Assembly (NCBI GenBank): GCA_021823165.1
Contig: JAKAOS010000008.1
Coordinates: 1 to 35,631 of the forward strand
DNA length: 35,631 nt
Source: Actinomycetes bacterium
GTDB taxonomy: Bacteria > Actinomycetota > Acidimicrobiia > Acidimicrobiales > JAKAOS01
Direction: 5' to 3'
The notes beneath the pieces are model-generated. The model saw only the letters and a list, made by a program, of their open reading frames with translations, had not been told where the DNA came from and searched no databases. The translations under genes were made by a program, and so were the position numbers. Shown in pieces: positions 7,939 through 15,580 of the stretch (the first letter of the stretch is position 1; each line of letters begins with the position of its first letter).

Positions 7939-9480
7939 ATGACTGAAATCGGAGCTGCAAATCAGATTGCAGCCAAGGCGGTGCGCGCCACGGTGGCCGA
8001 GCCGACCGGCAAGTTGGCCAGGCCAGCTTCCGGGGCGCTTTACTCGGCAATACCAGCAGCGGTAATGCGAAAAAGGTGTATTGCTGTGCTCGCCAGCTTT
8101 GCTCTGGTTGCCGCAGCACGCCTGGCCCCGGCATTGCCGGGTCTCAATTGGCGGTCGCAGACAATTGTCGGAGTCTTCGTTTGGTTCGTGCTTTGCACCG
8201 CCACCAATGCACTCCCCCCGGTAGCGGTGGGGGTGGGTGCTCCCATGCTGGTGGTCTGTTTGACCGGGACCAAGCTTGCCTCGGCCTTCAGTGCATTCAA
8301 CGGGAATGTCTTCTTCCTGGCCCTGGGAGCCTTTGTCATTGCGGCGGTTATGACCGCTACGCCGTTGGGCAAGCGAATTGCGCTGGCGATCACCTCCATT
8401 TTGCGTTCCTCTCGATTGGACCGGGTCATGGGGGGAGCCATGGCGGCAACGGTATTCCTGCATGGCGTTCTGCCGACGGTGAGTGAAACGGCGCTCTTTC
8501 TTCCGGTGGCCAAGGGACTCACCGAACTCCCCCACAGCAGCAAGGACGCCGGCGAGGCTGCCAGGGTGCGGAAGGGTTTGATCATCACTGTTGCGGGCCT
8601 CACACCACTATTTGCCGGCGCGTTGTTCCTGACGGGGGCCTTCCCCAATCTGATGCTGGCCGGAGTGCTGGCCCACTCGAGTGGGATCCAAATCACCTGG
8701 CTTTCCTGGTTCGTCTATAACATCCCACTTTGGGGGCTTCTCCCGGTGTTGTTTTTCGCGACGCGCAGGTGGTTCCACCTGAGTGGCGTAGAGGTTGAAG
8801 ACGCCATGGTTGCCCTGCCGAGGATGCGGCAGGAACTCGGCCCGATGCAGTGGAGTGAGAAGTGGGCGGTGATCTGCGTCACCGGTGGCTTTGTGATGTG
8901 GGTTGCGGGCCCGGTGACCCACATCTCTACGGGAATGGTTGCCCTGATCGTCGTGCTCGGCCTGTTTGCCCCTTGGGGAAAACTGGATGCGAAAAGCATC
9001 GGCGGTGCTGTCATGTGGGACGTTCTCATACTTTTGGGCGGAGCCATCTCTATGGGCAATCTGCTCTACAAATCAAAGGCCGTTGCATGGCTTGCGGGTT
9101 ATGTGGCAATGCCGATCAAGGCCTTGGGTATCCATAGCCCGATTCTTATTCTCTTGATGGTGGTATTTGGGCTCCACATTGCGCGAGCTGGGATAGTGAG
9201 CGCTGTGGCAACGGGAGCGGCTTTCATTCCAGTGACGGTTGGGTTGGCCAAAACCATGGGATTGGCGGTCTTGCCCTTCTCGGTGATTGTGACCAATGCT
9301 CTTGGCTATGCGGTCTTCCTTCCGATATCGATCACCGCTGTACTTATCGCATTCTCTGCATCGGGCATGAAATGGGGTGAGGCGGTGAAGTTTGGGGCTA
9401 TCCTCTCGGTAGTCGCAAACGTTTATGTCGTCGTCGTTCAAAGCGCCTGGTTCGACCTTCTCGGCATGCCTTTGCGCTGA
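7939..9480 (+). CDS. SLC13/DASS family anion transporter (di-/tricarboxylate or sulfate permease type)
   Basis: A 513-residue polytopic membrane protein with about 11-12 hydrophobic segments, consistent with the divalent anion:Na+ symporter (SLC13/ArsB-NhaD) superfamily, whose members carry succinate, citrate, malate, tartrate or sulfate. Family-like features are the re-entrant region PTVSETALFLPVAKGL in the first half and the second-half counterpart ARAGIVSAVATGAAFIPVTVG. The ATG at 7939 is preceded by GGGGGG; a TTG at 7864 opens the same frame earlier but overlaps the upstream gene and adds residues that do not look like the family. The Crp-like gene begins immediately after the stop codon (TGA then ATG), so the two are translationally coupled. 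The substrate cannot be read from sequence. Confidence 0.85.
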   Translation: MTEIGAANQIAAKAVRATVAEPTGKLARPASGALYSAIPAAVMRKRCIAVLASFALVAAARLAPALPGLNWRSQTIVGVFVWFVLCTATNALPPVAVGVGAPMLVVCLTGTKLASAFSAFNGNVFFLALGAFVIAAVMTATPLGKRIALAITSILRSSRLDRVMGGAMAATVFLHGVLPTVSETALFLPVAKGLTELPHSSKDAGEAARVRKGLIITVAGLTPLFAGALFLTGAFPNLMLAGVLAHSSGIQITWLSWFVYNIPLWGLLPVLFFATRRWFHLSGVEVEDAMVALPRMRQELGPMQWSEKWAVICVTGGFVMWVAGPVTHISTGMVALIVVLGLFAPWGKLDAKSIGGAVMWDVLILLGGAISMGNLLYKSKAVAWLAGYVAMPIKALGIHSPILILLMVVFGLHIARAGIVSAVATGAAFIPVTVGLAKTMGLAVLPFSVIVTNALGYAVFLPISITAVLIAFSASGMKWGEAVKFGAILSVVANVYVVVVQSAWFDLLGMPLR

Positions 9481-10173
9481 ATGGCGCTGCTGCCTCGCGA
9501 AAGGGGCCGACCGGGGGTGGGGGACATAGACGCGAGGCGCCGGGAGGCTTTCCTGCAAGCGCAGGCGGTCTTATCCGGCACCGGCTTGGTGCAACTTTCA
9601 AAGAGATGCCTGGATCCCGGCGAAGCGCTGTTCTCGCCGCTGCGTCAGCCGGGAGAGGCATACCTGGTGGGGGAGGGGAGGATCCGGGTATTTGCCGTCT
9701 CCCAGGCCGGACGGGAAGTTGTGTTCTGGGAGGGCCAGATGGGCGATCTGGTGGGGGTCGCTGACGTACTGGGGAGTGGCGAAGCGGTTTCTTTTGCCAC
9801 AGCGAAGGTGTCTTCCACGGTGTTCCGCATTCCAGCGGAGTTTCTGGCAAAGCGGATCCGGGAAGATCCGGCGGTGGCGGAGTTGGTGGTTGGGCATCTT
9901 GCCAATCGCCTTTGCCGGGCCCGCGCCTCCATCCTGGCCGCATCCACGGCATCGGTGCCGAGCCGGTTGGCACACCTGCTGATGGTTCTCTCCGAAGATT
10001 CCAGGCGCCTTGAGGATGGGAGCCTGCAGCTCGTTACGCGCTATAGCCAACAGGAGCTGGCAGACATGATCGGAGCGTCACGCCAAAGCGTTTCCGAAGC
10101 GATGGCCGAACTGCAGCGGGCTGGCTTTCTCAAGAGAAGCGGCGGTCGGCTCACCATCGCCGCTTCACGCTGA
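9481..10173 (+). CDS. Crp/Fnr family transcriptional regulator
   Basis: A 230-residue protein with an N-terminal cyclic-nucleotide-binding-like beta barrel (about residues 30-140), a long dimerisation helix, and a C-terminal Crp-type winged helix in which YSQQELADMIGASRQSV is the DNA-reading helix-turn-helix. The phosphate-binding cassette is not conserved: where Crp has a Gly-Glu and an Arg-Ser/Thr contact for cAMP, this protein reads GDLVGVADVLGSGEAVSFATA. It probably senses something other than cAMP. There is no Cys cluster for a Fnr-type Fe-S centre in the N-terminal region. The ATG directly abuts the stop of the transporter gene, so it likely controls, or is co-regulated with, transport of the same anion. 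A strong hairpin follows the gene. Confidence 0.9.
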   Translation: MALLPRERGRPGVGDIDARRREAFLQAQAVLSGTGLVQLSKRCLDPGEALFSPLRQPGEAYLVGEGRIRVFAVSQAGREVVFWEGQMGDLVGVADVLGSGEAVSFATAKVSSTVFRIPAEFLAKRIREDPAVAELVVGHLANRLCRARASILAASTASVPSRLAHLLMVLSEDSRRLEDGSLQLVTRYSQQELADMIGASRQSVSEAMAELQRAGFLKRSGGRLTIAASR

Positions 10174-10204
10174 GCCATTTCCCCACCCATAAGGAAACAT
10201 CGCC

Positions 10205-10276
10205 ATGGTGTGGTTTTGGTCGAGCGTCGAGTACGCCGGGATCCCGGTCTGGCTGGCACGGACAGGGTGTCTCTAA
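10205..10276 (+). CDS. possible 23-residue Trp-rich small protein or leader peptide
   Basis: A small ORF begins at ATG 10205, with AAGGAA 8 nt upstream as a credible ribosome binding site. It encodes a 23-residue hydrophobic peptide starting MVWFWSS and ending in LARTGCL, with three Trp. Its TAA stop falls inside the loop of the hairpin at 10258-10293, so translation would interfere with that hairpin. I do not recognise a family. It could be a leader peptide for the two-component genes downstream, a membrane micro-protein, or chance. Confidence 0.3.
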   Translation: MVWFWSSVEYAGIPVWLARTGCL

Positions 10277-10293
10277 GTGTCCACCCTGTCCGT
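10258..10293 (+). terminator. 12-bp perfect hairpin after the Crp-like gene
   Basis: ACGGACAGGGTG and CACCCTGTCCGT form a perfect 12-bp stem around a 12-nt loop, 84 nt beyond the Crp-like stop and 127 nt before the response-regulator start. There is no U-tract (GC-rich pyrimidine follows), so it may be a terminator, an attenuator tied to the overlapping small ORF, or a protein binding site. A separate perfect palindrome, CCGGGATCCCGG, lies at 10236-10247. Confidence 0.55.
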
Positions 10294-10324
10294 CCGCCTC
10301 CCCCCGGATCGCCCAACCGTAGGG

Positions 10325-10330
10325 TAAAAT
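10325..10330 (+). promoter_or_regulatory. candidate -10 box (TAAAAT) for the two-component operon
   Basis: TAAAAT is the best sigma-70-type -10 match in the 247-bp gap before the response regulator. No convincing -35 is found 16-18 bp upstream. Transcription from here would give a leader of about 85 nt containing a 25-codon ORF (10336-10413) that ends 7 nt before the regulator start. Confidence 0.35.
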
Positions 10331-10420
10331 CGGTAATGAAACAGTTATGGGACGGGGGAAATTGGGCAAGGTCTGCCGAAAGCATTGCTCGCGGTGTGCA
10401 TCCCGAGGCATGATTCAGCG

Positions 10421-11110
10421 GTGAATGAGCAACACCAGGCGGTCGCGCGCGGGCGCGTTCTGGTCGTCGACGACGAACGCTCAATTCGTCGCCTGGTTGC
10501 GCAGTACCTGGAAAAGGAGGGCTACACGGTCCTCGAGGCGGACAACGGTGAGGAAGGCCTCGCTGTGTTGCGGAGGGGAAGCGCGGACGTAGCCCTGGTG
10601 GATGTGATGCTCCCCGGCCTGGACGGCTTCGAACTGGTTCGGGAAGCCCGGAGATTTACCGACATCCCCATCATCCTCCTTACCGCCCGGGGCGAGGAGG
10701 CAAACCGCGTCGCGGGGTTGGAAATCGGGGCGGATGATTACGTGGTGAAGCCCTTTTCGGCCGCCGAGGTGGTCGCTCGGGTCCGGGCTCACCTTCGTCG
10801 GCGGCAGGGAGGTTCAGCCCAGGAGGAGGTGGTTCGTCTTGGCGAAGTCGAACTGCATCTTCCGGCCAGGCGCTGCCTCGTGAAGGGAGAGGAGGTAGAC
10901 CTGACCCGGAGGGAGTTCGACCTGCTTGCCGCCTTGTCCGAGCGGCCGGGTCGGGCCCTGACCCGCAGCCAGCTGCTCGAAGCCGGATGGGGCACGACGT
11001 TTGTGACCGAAAAGACGGTTGACGTTCATTTGGCTTCTCTGCGCCGGAAGCTGGGCGGGGCGCTCAGGGTGACCGCAATTCGTGGGGTGGGCTACCGGCT
11101 GGACGCGTGA
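10421..11110 (+). CDS. OmpR/PhoB family response regulator
   Basis: A 229-residue two-domain regulator. The receiver domain has the acidic pair in VVDDE, phospho-acceptor Asp61 (LVDVMLPGLDG), the conserved Thr (ILLTARGE) and Lys (YVVKPF). The C-terminal winged helix is of the OmpR/PhoB type (LTRREFDLLAALSERPGRAL... VDVHLASLRRKLG). I use GTG 10421, since the upstream TTG at 10385 adds non-family residues. The stop overlaps the kinase start (ATGA), so they form one operon and a cognate pair. Nothing in the window shows its targets; the next genes downstream are on the other strand. Confidence 0.93.
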   Translation: MNEQHQAVARGRVLVVDDERSIRRLVAQYLEKEGYTVLEADNGEEGLAVLRRGSADVALVDVMLPGLDGFELVREARRFTDIPIILLTARGEEANRVAGLEIGADDYVVKPFSAAEVVARVRAHLRRRQGGSAQEEVVRLGEVELHLPARRCLVKGEEVDLTRREFDLLAALSERPGRALTRSQLLEAGWGTTFVTEKTVDVHLASLRRKLGGALRVTAIRGVGYRLDA

Positions 11111-12435
11111 TGCTCCCCCGTTTGGCATCCATCAGGTCCAAGATCGTGGCGATCATGGCCGTGGCGGCGGTCGCAGGGGTGCTTGGCACCTTCTCACTCG
11201 TGAGCGCGGTAGAGCGCTCTTCGGCACACTCCCAGGTGCGGGCCAGGGTTATCGCCACCGCCCAGGCGTTCTCGACTCTTCTTGCGGCGGGAGCCACTCA
11301 GGGCGAGATTCGCTCGGCAGGTTTTGTGATGCATCAGCAGCAGATCATTATCCGGGAGCCGGGTAAGCCACCGCTGGTGATGGGGGCACATGTGGCCCCG
11401 GAGGGTGCCATAAAAATATCTTCTCAGGTGGGGCGTGCCAGCATCGAGGTCAGCCAGGCACCCATAGCGACCACCGATGTGTCGCTGGAGTTGACCGCGG
11501 TGGCTGCTGCACTGTTCACTCTGATGCTGGGTGCGGGAGTGATGGTCGGGGTGACCATGCGCAAGGCTCTGGGCGGTCCTGTGGCCGCGGCGGTGAGGGT
11601 GGCAGACCGAGTAGCGCATGGGGACCTCTCTGCCCGCATGGGGGACGTGAGCACGCCGGAGCTTCGGGGACTGGCATCTGCGTTCGACAGCATGGCGGCG
11701 CGCCTGGAGGAGGCCGATCAGCTCCAGCGGCGCTTCCTTTCGGACCTGGGGCACGAGATTGCGACCCCACTCAACGCGGTCACGGGCTTTGCTTTAGGTC
11801 TGGCCGATGGGTCAATTACCTCAGAGGAGGATGTGGCCGAGGCTGCGGAGCTGGTGAGGGCCGAGAGCCAGCGCCTCCACGACCTCTTGGCAGCCCTCCG
11901 AAGATTGCACCAGCTTGATCTGGCTCAGCCGGTCGAGCACGTCATCTTTGACCCGGCCGGGGTCTTGGACGACATCTGTCACCGGCTGGAACCCAGGGCC
12001 CGCTCGGCCGGCCTCCGCCTCCTCTGCCGTGCGCGGTCCACCGTTGCCGTGGGGGATCCCCGGCTTGTGGACATGGCGGTCGAGAACCTGGTACTGAACG
12101 CCGTCCGCTACACGCCAAAGGGTGGACGCATCGAGGTCACCCTGTCGTTCCGCGGCCAGGAAACCGAGATCCGGGTAAAAGACACCGGGATCGGGATAGC
12201 ACAGGAGCATCTCCAGCGCATCTTCGATCGCCTCTACCGCGTGGACGAAGCAAGAGCGAGGGCGACTGGAGGTTTCGGCATCGGCCTTGCACTTGTCCAG
12301 CGTGCGGCACTCGCCCTGGGCGGGCGGGTAGAGGTGGAAAGCGAGAAGGGCAGGGGCAGTGAGTTCCGGCTCATCATCCCCAGGCCCTCGGAGGCGGAGG
12401 TGGCGCTATCGGAAGAACTGGAGCCGGCAGATTGA
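11110..12435 (+). CDS. membrane sensor histidine kinase
   Basis: About 441 residues. A first membrane segment lies near residues 10-33, then a short external sensor loop of roughly 85 residues, a second membrane segment (LTAVAAALFTLMLGAGVMVG), a HAMP domain, a HisKA domain with the phosphorylated His215 in GHEIATPLN, and a HATPase domain with N box (ENLVLNAVRYTP), G1 (DTGIGI) and G2 (GGFGIGLAL) motifs. It should phosphorylate the response regulator whose stop overlaps its start (ATG at 11110; a GTG at 11107 is an alternative). The small external loop has no recognisable ligand-binding fold, so the signal is unknown. The normal Arg/Pro of the H-box (HELRTPL) is read here as HEIATPLN, a small variation. 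Confidence 0.93.
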   Translation: MLPRLASIRSKIVAIMAVAAVAGVLGTFSLVSAVERSSAHSQVRARVIATAQAFSTLLAAGATQGEIRSAGFVMHQQQIIIREPGKPPLVMGAHVAPEGAIKISSQVGRASIEVSQAPIATTDVSLELTAVAAALFTLMLGAGVMVGVTMRKALGGPVAAAVRVADRVAHGDLSARMGDVSTPELRGLASAFDSMAARLEEADQLQRRFLSDLGHEIATPLNAVTGFALGLADGSITSEEDVAEAAELVRAESQRLHDLLAALRRLHQLDLAQPVEHVIFDPAGVLDDICHRLEPRARSAGLRLLCRARSTVAVGDPRLVDMAVENLVLNAVRYTPKGGRIEVTLSFRGQETEIRVKDTGIGIAQEHLQRIFDRLYRVDEARARATGGFGIGLALVQRAALALGGRVEVESEKGRGSEFRLIIPRPSEAEVALSEELEPAD

Positions 12436-12716
12436 GCCTTGGGTTGAAGGACGGTTTTGGTGCCGAGATTGGCCTACTGAACTCAAAGCACCGTGGTCGC
12501 GCGGAGCAGTCTCACTCCTCCTAGTCCCACCTTTGGCCGTTGGCCCCTCGTCGACATCCTCGGCGCCAAAGCCGCAGGCTGAAGATCCCGGCGCAGGGTG
12601 GCAATAGGCATTGCATCCTTCCGATGGCACCGACTCGTAGCATTCCAGAGCCGCTTTTTCCCCGGCTAAAACGAAAGCTCCCGGCTCCACCAGGGGCGAT
12701 GGGCAAAAGAGAGCTA

Positions 12717-13796
12717 TCAGCTTTCGCCGGGTGCATCCCTGAGCATCAGCCTTGCCTCCTCGAGGCTCATCTCCGTCGAGGGGACAATCAGGTCCGACTG
12801 GCGGTTCTCCTCGTCAGACAGCTTCGTGCCGTTGTTCTTGATCAGTTTTTCCAACTCGGCCACGCAGCTTGCGAAACTATCGGCATCGGAGGAGGACAAG
12901 GCGGCCGACATGGCGTCGTCGAGGCCGTCCAGGGCGGGGCGTATGGAGGAGGCGACCGAGTACTGGCCCTGGCCGGCGATTCGCACGATCATCGTCTCCG
13001 ACGTCCTGTTTGGTGCCTGGTCCTGAGCTTGTGGTGATTGGCCGGCATCCCCCTTGCCCTGCTCGAGGCTCCCCGCTGGCCCGGGCGGCGAAGCTATGGC
13101 CATCTGAGCCTTCATTGCCTGAAGCTGGGCCTCTACGGGGTCACCTGTGCCCTTGCGGAGCTGCGCGTCGATGTCGTCTCCGGCTCCGGGGCCGATCTCG
13201 AGGCTGTCGAGCACGCCGGCGTCGGCCAGTTCCCCCACGGCGGCGGAGCGCGCCTTCATGTCGTCAATCTTGTTCTGTGCCCGATCGAGCATCAAAGAAA
13301 CGTCGGCCATCTGCTCGGAGATCCCACTCACGCCCTCTATCGCCTGAGTGGACGCCTTGGCTGCGCTGTACTGGGCCTTTAGCGTGTCCCGCTGGGCCCT
13401 GAAGGACTCCACCTTGGCCTGTAGTTTTTGGGCCGCCAGCTCCAGTTGGCTCTCCTGGGTCTTGAGCTGGTCGATCTGTGGGGCGAGTCCATCCACTTGG
13501 CGCTGGACCACGTCGGCCCGGGCCAGGGCGGTGCGAGCAAGGTCCTCCTGGCCCTGTGACAGTGCCTGGCGGGCCTGGCCCTGCAGCTTTTCGTACTGGG
13601 CCAGCAAGGTTGAGCGCTGCGCCTCCAGGCGCTTTTGGGACGTGAGAACGTCTGCGACCGCCCGCCGCACCTGGTTGTACTGCTCCAACAGCTTTTGGTA
13701 GGAGAGGTCCAACGCTTGGCTCGGATCCTCGACCTTATCGAGGGCAGCGTTGGCCTTTTGCTGGAAGACCTGGGAAAACCGGCGGAACAGGCTCAT
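12717..13796 (-). CDS. pspA: PspA/IM30 phage-shock protein fused to a C-terminal PspAA domain
   Basis: The 359-residue protein starts like classical PspA (MSLFRRFSQVFQQKANAALD, then DPSQALDLSYQKLLEQYNQV) and continues as a long coiled coil to about residue 220, the ESCRT-III-like membrane-stabilising module. After a Gly/Pro/Gln-rich linker, the last 90 residues, beginning MIVRIAGQGQYSV and containing SDLIVPSTEMSLEEARL, match PspAA, which in actinobacteria is usually a separate small protein encoded next to pspA. The ATG at 13796 has GGAGAGGG 4 nt upstream; the frame stays open to 13982, but the extra residues are not family-like. It is divergent from a SEDS cell-wall gene across about 120 bp, which fits a role in envelope stress. 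The fusion, not the family, is the unusual point. Confidence 0.9.
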   Translation of the reverse strand: MSLFRRFSQVFQQKANAALDKVEDPSQALDLSYQKLLEQYNQVRRAVADVLTSQKRLEAQRSTLLAQYEKLQGQARQALSQGQEDLARTALARADVVQRQVDGLAPQIDQLKTQESQLELAAQKLQAKVESFRAQRDTLKAQYSAAKASTQAIEGVSGISEQMADVSLMLDRAQNKIDDMKARSAAVGELADAGVLDSLEIGPGAGDDIDAQLRKGTGDPVEAQLQAMKAQMAIASPPGPAGSLEQGKGDAGQSPQAQDQAPNRTSETMIVRIAGQGQYSVASSIRPALDGLDDAMSAALSSSDADSFASCVAELEKLIKNNGTKLSDEENRQSDLIVPSTEMSLEEARLMLRDAPGES

Positions 13797-13914
13797 CGGT
13801 CCCTCTCCTGTTGGGGTTCCGTCCCGTGGGCGGACGTGGTGCTCTTGACATATGTGATGATACGGGAGGAGAGGCCCTCCTGCTTCGCCAGGCACCGGCT
13901 TGCATCCCGACGCG

Positions 13915-15081
13915 ATGTCGCCCAGAGTAGGTCGTGTGGTGCATATAGCCCTGGAGCAGCGTAGGCCGAAGTTTTTGAACACGACCCTGAGGCGCTACGA
14001 CCTATTACTGGTCGGGGCCATCGTTGCCCTGGCGTTCTGTGGGGACCTGGCACTGTTCTCGGCGACCAGGGTGACCGATATCCGGGCCGGGATCAGCCCC
14101 TATTACTACTTGGAGCACCAAGTCCTCTACGACGTGCTCGGCATCATCGGCATGCTCGGGGTGATCTGGGTCGGCTACGAGCGGTTGTTGAGGTTCGGAT
14201 ACCTGCTCTATTGGATAATGATGCTGGCCCTGGTTGGTGTGATGGTCGTAGGTCATTCCAGCCTCGGTTCGCAGCGGTGGTTTTCGGTGGGCCCGTTCCA
14301 GCTGCAGCCGTCTGCGTTTGCGGGTCTGACGCTGGTGATCACTCTCGCCACTGCGGCGGGACGGCGCGATGGGCGGCTGGCGCTTCGAAACGTGCTGGGC
14401 CTCGTTGTGATGGCAGTGGTGCCGATTCTTTTGGTAATCAAGCAGCCCGACCTCGGGTCTGCGCTCATAATGCTCATGGCTTCGGCGGCGGCTCTGGTGG
14501 CCGCGGGGGTGAAGGGCCGGCATTTGGCAGGCCTCGCCGTGGCGGGGGTGCTGGCTGTCATGGTGGCACTGAGCCTGCACCTGCTGCACGCCTACCAGCT
14601 TGCCCGGCTCACGACGTTTTTGAGCCAGAACAACCCGGCCACCTTCCGCACCACGACCTACAACATCCAGCAGTCCAAGTTCGCCATAAGCTCGGGGGGC
14701 TTTTTGGGGAAGGGGATCTTTTCCGGCACCCAGGTCAACGGCGGCTACGTCCCTGCCTTCTCCACCGACTTCATCTTCTCTGCCCTTGGAGCGCAGTTCG
14801 GATTCCTGGGGGGCTTGGCGGTCATCCTGCTTTTTGCATTGATCGAGTGGAGGGTTTGGAAGGTGGCTGCGACGGCCCGCAGCCTGGGGGCAAGGGTATG
14901 TGCCACCGGCGTGCTGGCGATCATTGGCTTCAGCGTCTTTGAAAACGTGGGCATGGCCATGGGCATCATGCCGGTGGCGGGCATTCCGCTTCCCCTTATC
15001 AGCTTCGGCGGTTCTGCGGTGCTTGACACCTTTGCAGCAGTTGGCCTGGTGCTGAGCATCGGTGCCGAACGCTCGGCCTGA
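13915..15081 (+). CDS. SEDS family (RodA/FtsW-type) peptidoglycan glycosyltransferase
   Basis: An integral membrane protein of about 388 residues with roughly ten hydrophobic segments, matching the SEDS family that polymerises lipid II together with a class B penicillin-binding protein. Visible family features are IKQPDLGSAL, the late loop STDFIFSALG with the essential Asp, and the terminal GIPLPLISFGGSA. Two positions are odd: the usual QPSExxK motif reads QPSAFAG, losing the acidic and basic residues, and the usual GEE after DFIF reads GAQ. The protein may be a divergent RodA. ATG 13915 is my choice of start; TTG 13900 and GTG 13936 are possible and no ribosome binding site is decisive. The DUF151 gene begins 1 nt after the stop, so the two are coupled. 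No penicillin-binding protein gene is adjacent. Confidence 0.85.
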   Translation: MSPRVGRVVHIALEQRRPKFLNTTLRRYDLLLVGAIVALAFCGDLALFSATRVTDIRAGISPYYYLEHQVLYDVLGIIGMLGVIWVGYERLLRFGYLLYWIMMLALVGVMVVGHSSLGSQRWFSVGPFQLQPSAFAGLTLVITLATAAGRRDGRLALRNVLGLVVMAVVPILLVIKQPDLGSALIMLMASAAALVAAGVKGRHLAGLAVAGVLAVMVALSLHLLHAYQLARLTTFLSQNNPATFRTTTYNIQQSKFAISSGGFLGKGIFSGTQVNGGYVPAFSTDFIFSALGAQFGFLGGLAVILLFALIEWRVWKVAATARSLGARVCATGVLAIIGFSVFENVGMAMGIMPVAGIPLPLISFGGSAVLDTFAAVGLVLSIGAERSA

Positions 15082-15082
15082 G

Positions 15083-15571
15083 ATGTCTTTGTCCGAGGAC
15101 GCTGCCAATCACGACTCGGCCCCAGGGGAGCCGCGGCCCGCCATGGTGCCGGCCAGGGTCTTGGATGTGGTGGTCGACCTGCCCGCATCCAATCCGATGG
15201 TGGTGCTGGCCGAGGAGGGCGGTGCCGGGCGATGGCTGCGGTTCCCGGTTGGGTGGGCGGAGGGCCAGGCCCTCGCCTACGCTCTGCGAAACATCGCCAG
15301 CCAGCGGCCCCTTACCCATGAGCTGTTCCTGTCCGCCATGGCGGCCTTCGGCGTCTCGTTGGAGGTGGTGCGGATCACCGGCAGAAACGGCAAGACTTTG
15401 TTGGCCGAGGTCGTGCTCTCCGGCCCCGGCGGCCAGCGGCAGCTCGATTGCCGTCCTTCGGACGCGGTGATCTTGGCCACTCGTGCCTCCCTCGAGGTCC
15501 CAATAGTGGTTTCGGTGGGACTTTTGGACGAGTTGGGAGAGCCAGCGCCAGGAGTCCCGGGGGAGAACTGA
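15083..15571 (+). CDS. DUF151 / bifunctional nuclease domain protein
   Basis: A 162-residue protein with the DUF151 (BFN) fold: LRFPVGWAEGQALAYALRN, RPLTHELFLSAMAAFG, then TLLAEVVL and CRPSDAVILATRASLEVPI, in the family order. Members are reported as nucleases in plants and are common in actinobacteria, where the role is not settled. ATG 15083 comes 1 nt after the SEDS stop codon. The C-terminus ends in an acidic/Pro tail (LGEPAPGVPGEN). Only 9 bp separate its stop from that of the opposing SEDS gene. A function in cell-wall control is suggested only by position. Confidence 0.85.
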   Translation: MSLSEDAANHDSAPGEPRPAMVPARVLDVVVDLPASNPMVVLAEEGGAGRWLRFPVGWAEGQALAYALRNIASQRPLTHELFLSAMAAFGVSLEVVRITGRNGKTLLAEVVLSGPGGQRQLDCRPSDAVILATRASLEVPIVVSVGLLDELGEPAPGVPGEN

Positions 15572-15580
15572 CCCTCTGGG

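Noticed and set aside
14005-15108. Long minus-strand ORF (367 codons) opposite the first SEDS gene
   Set aside because: It is a low-complexity His/Gln/Arg translation with no domain, and the plus-strand frame is clearly SEDS.
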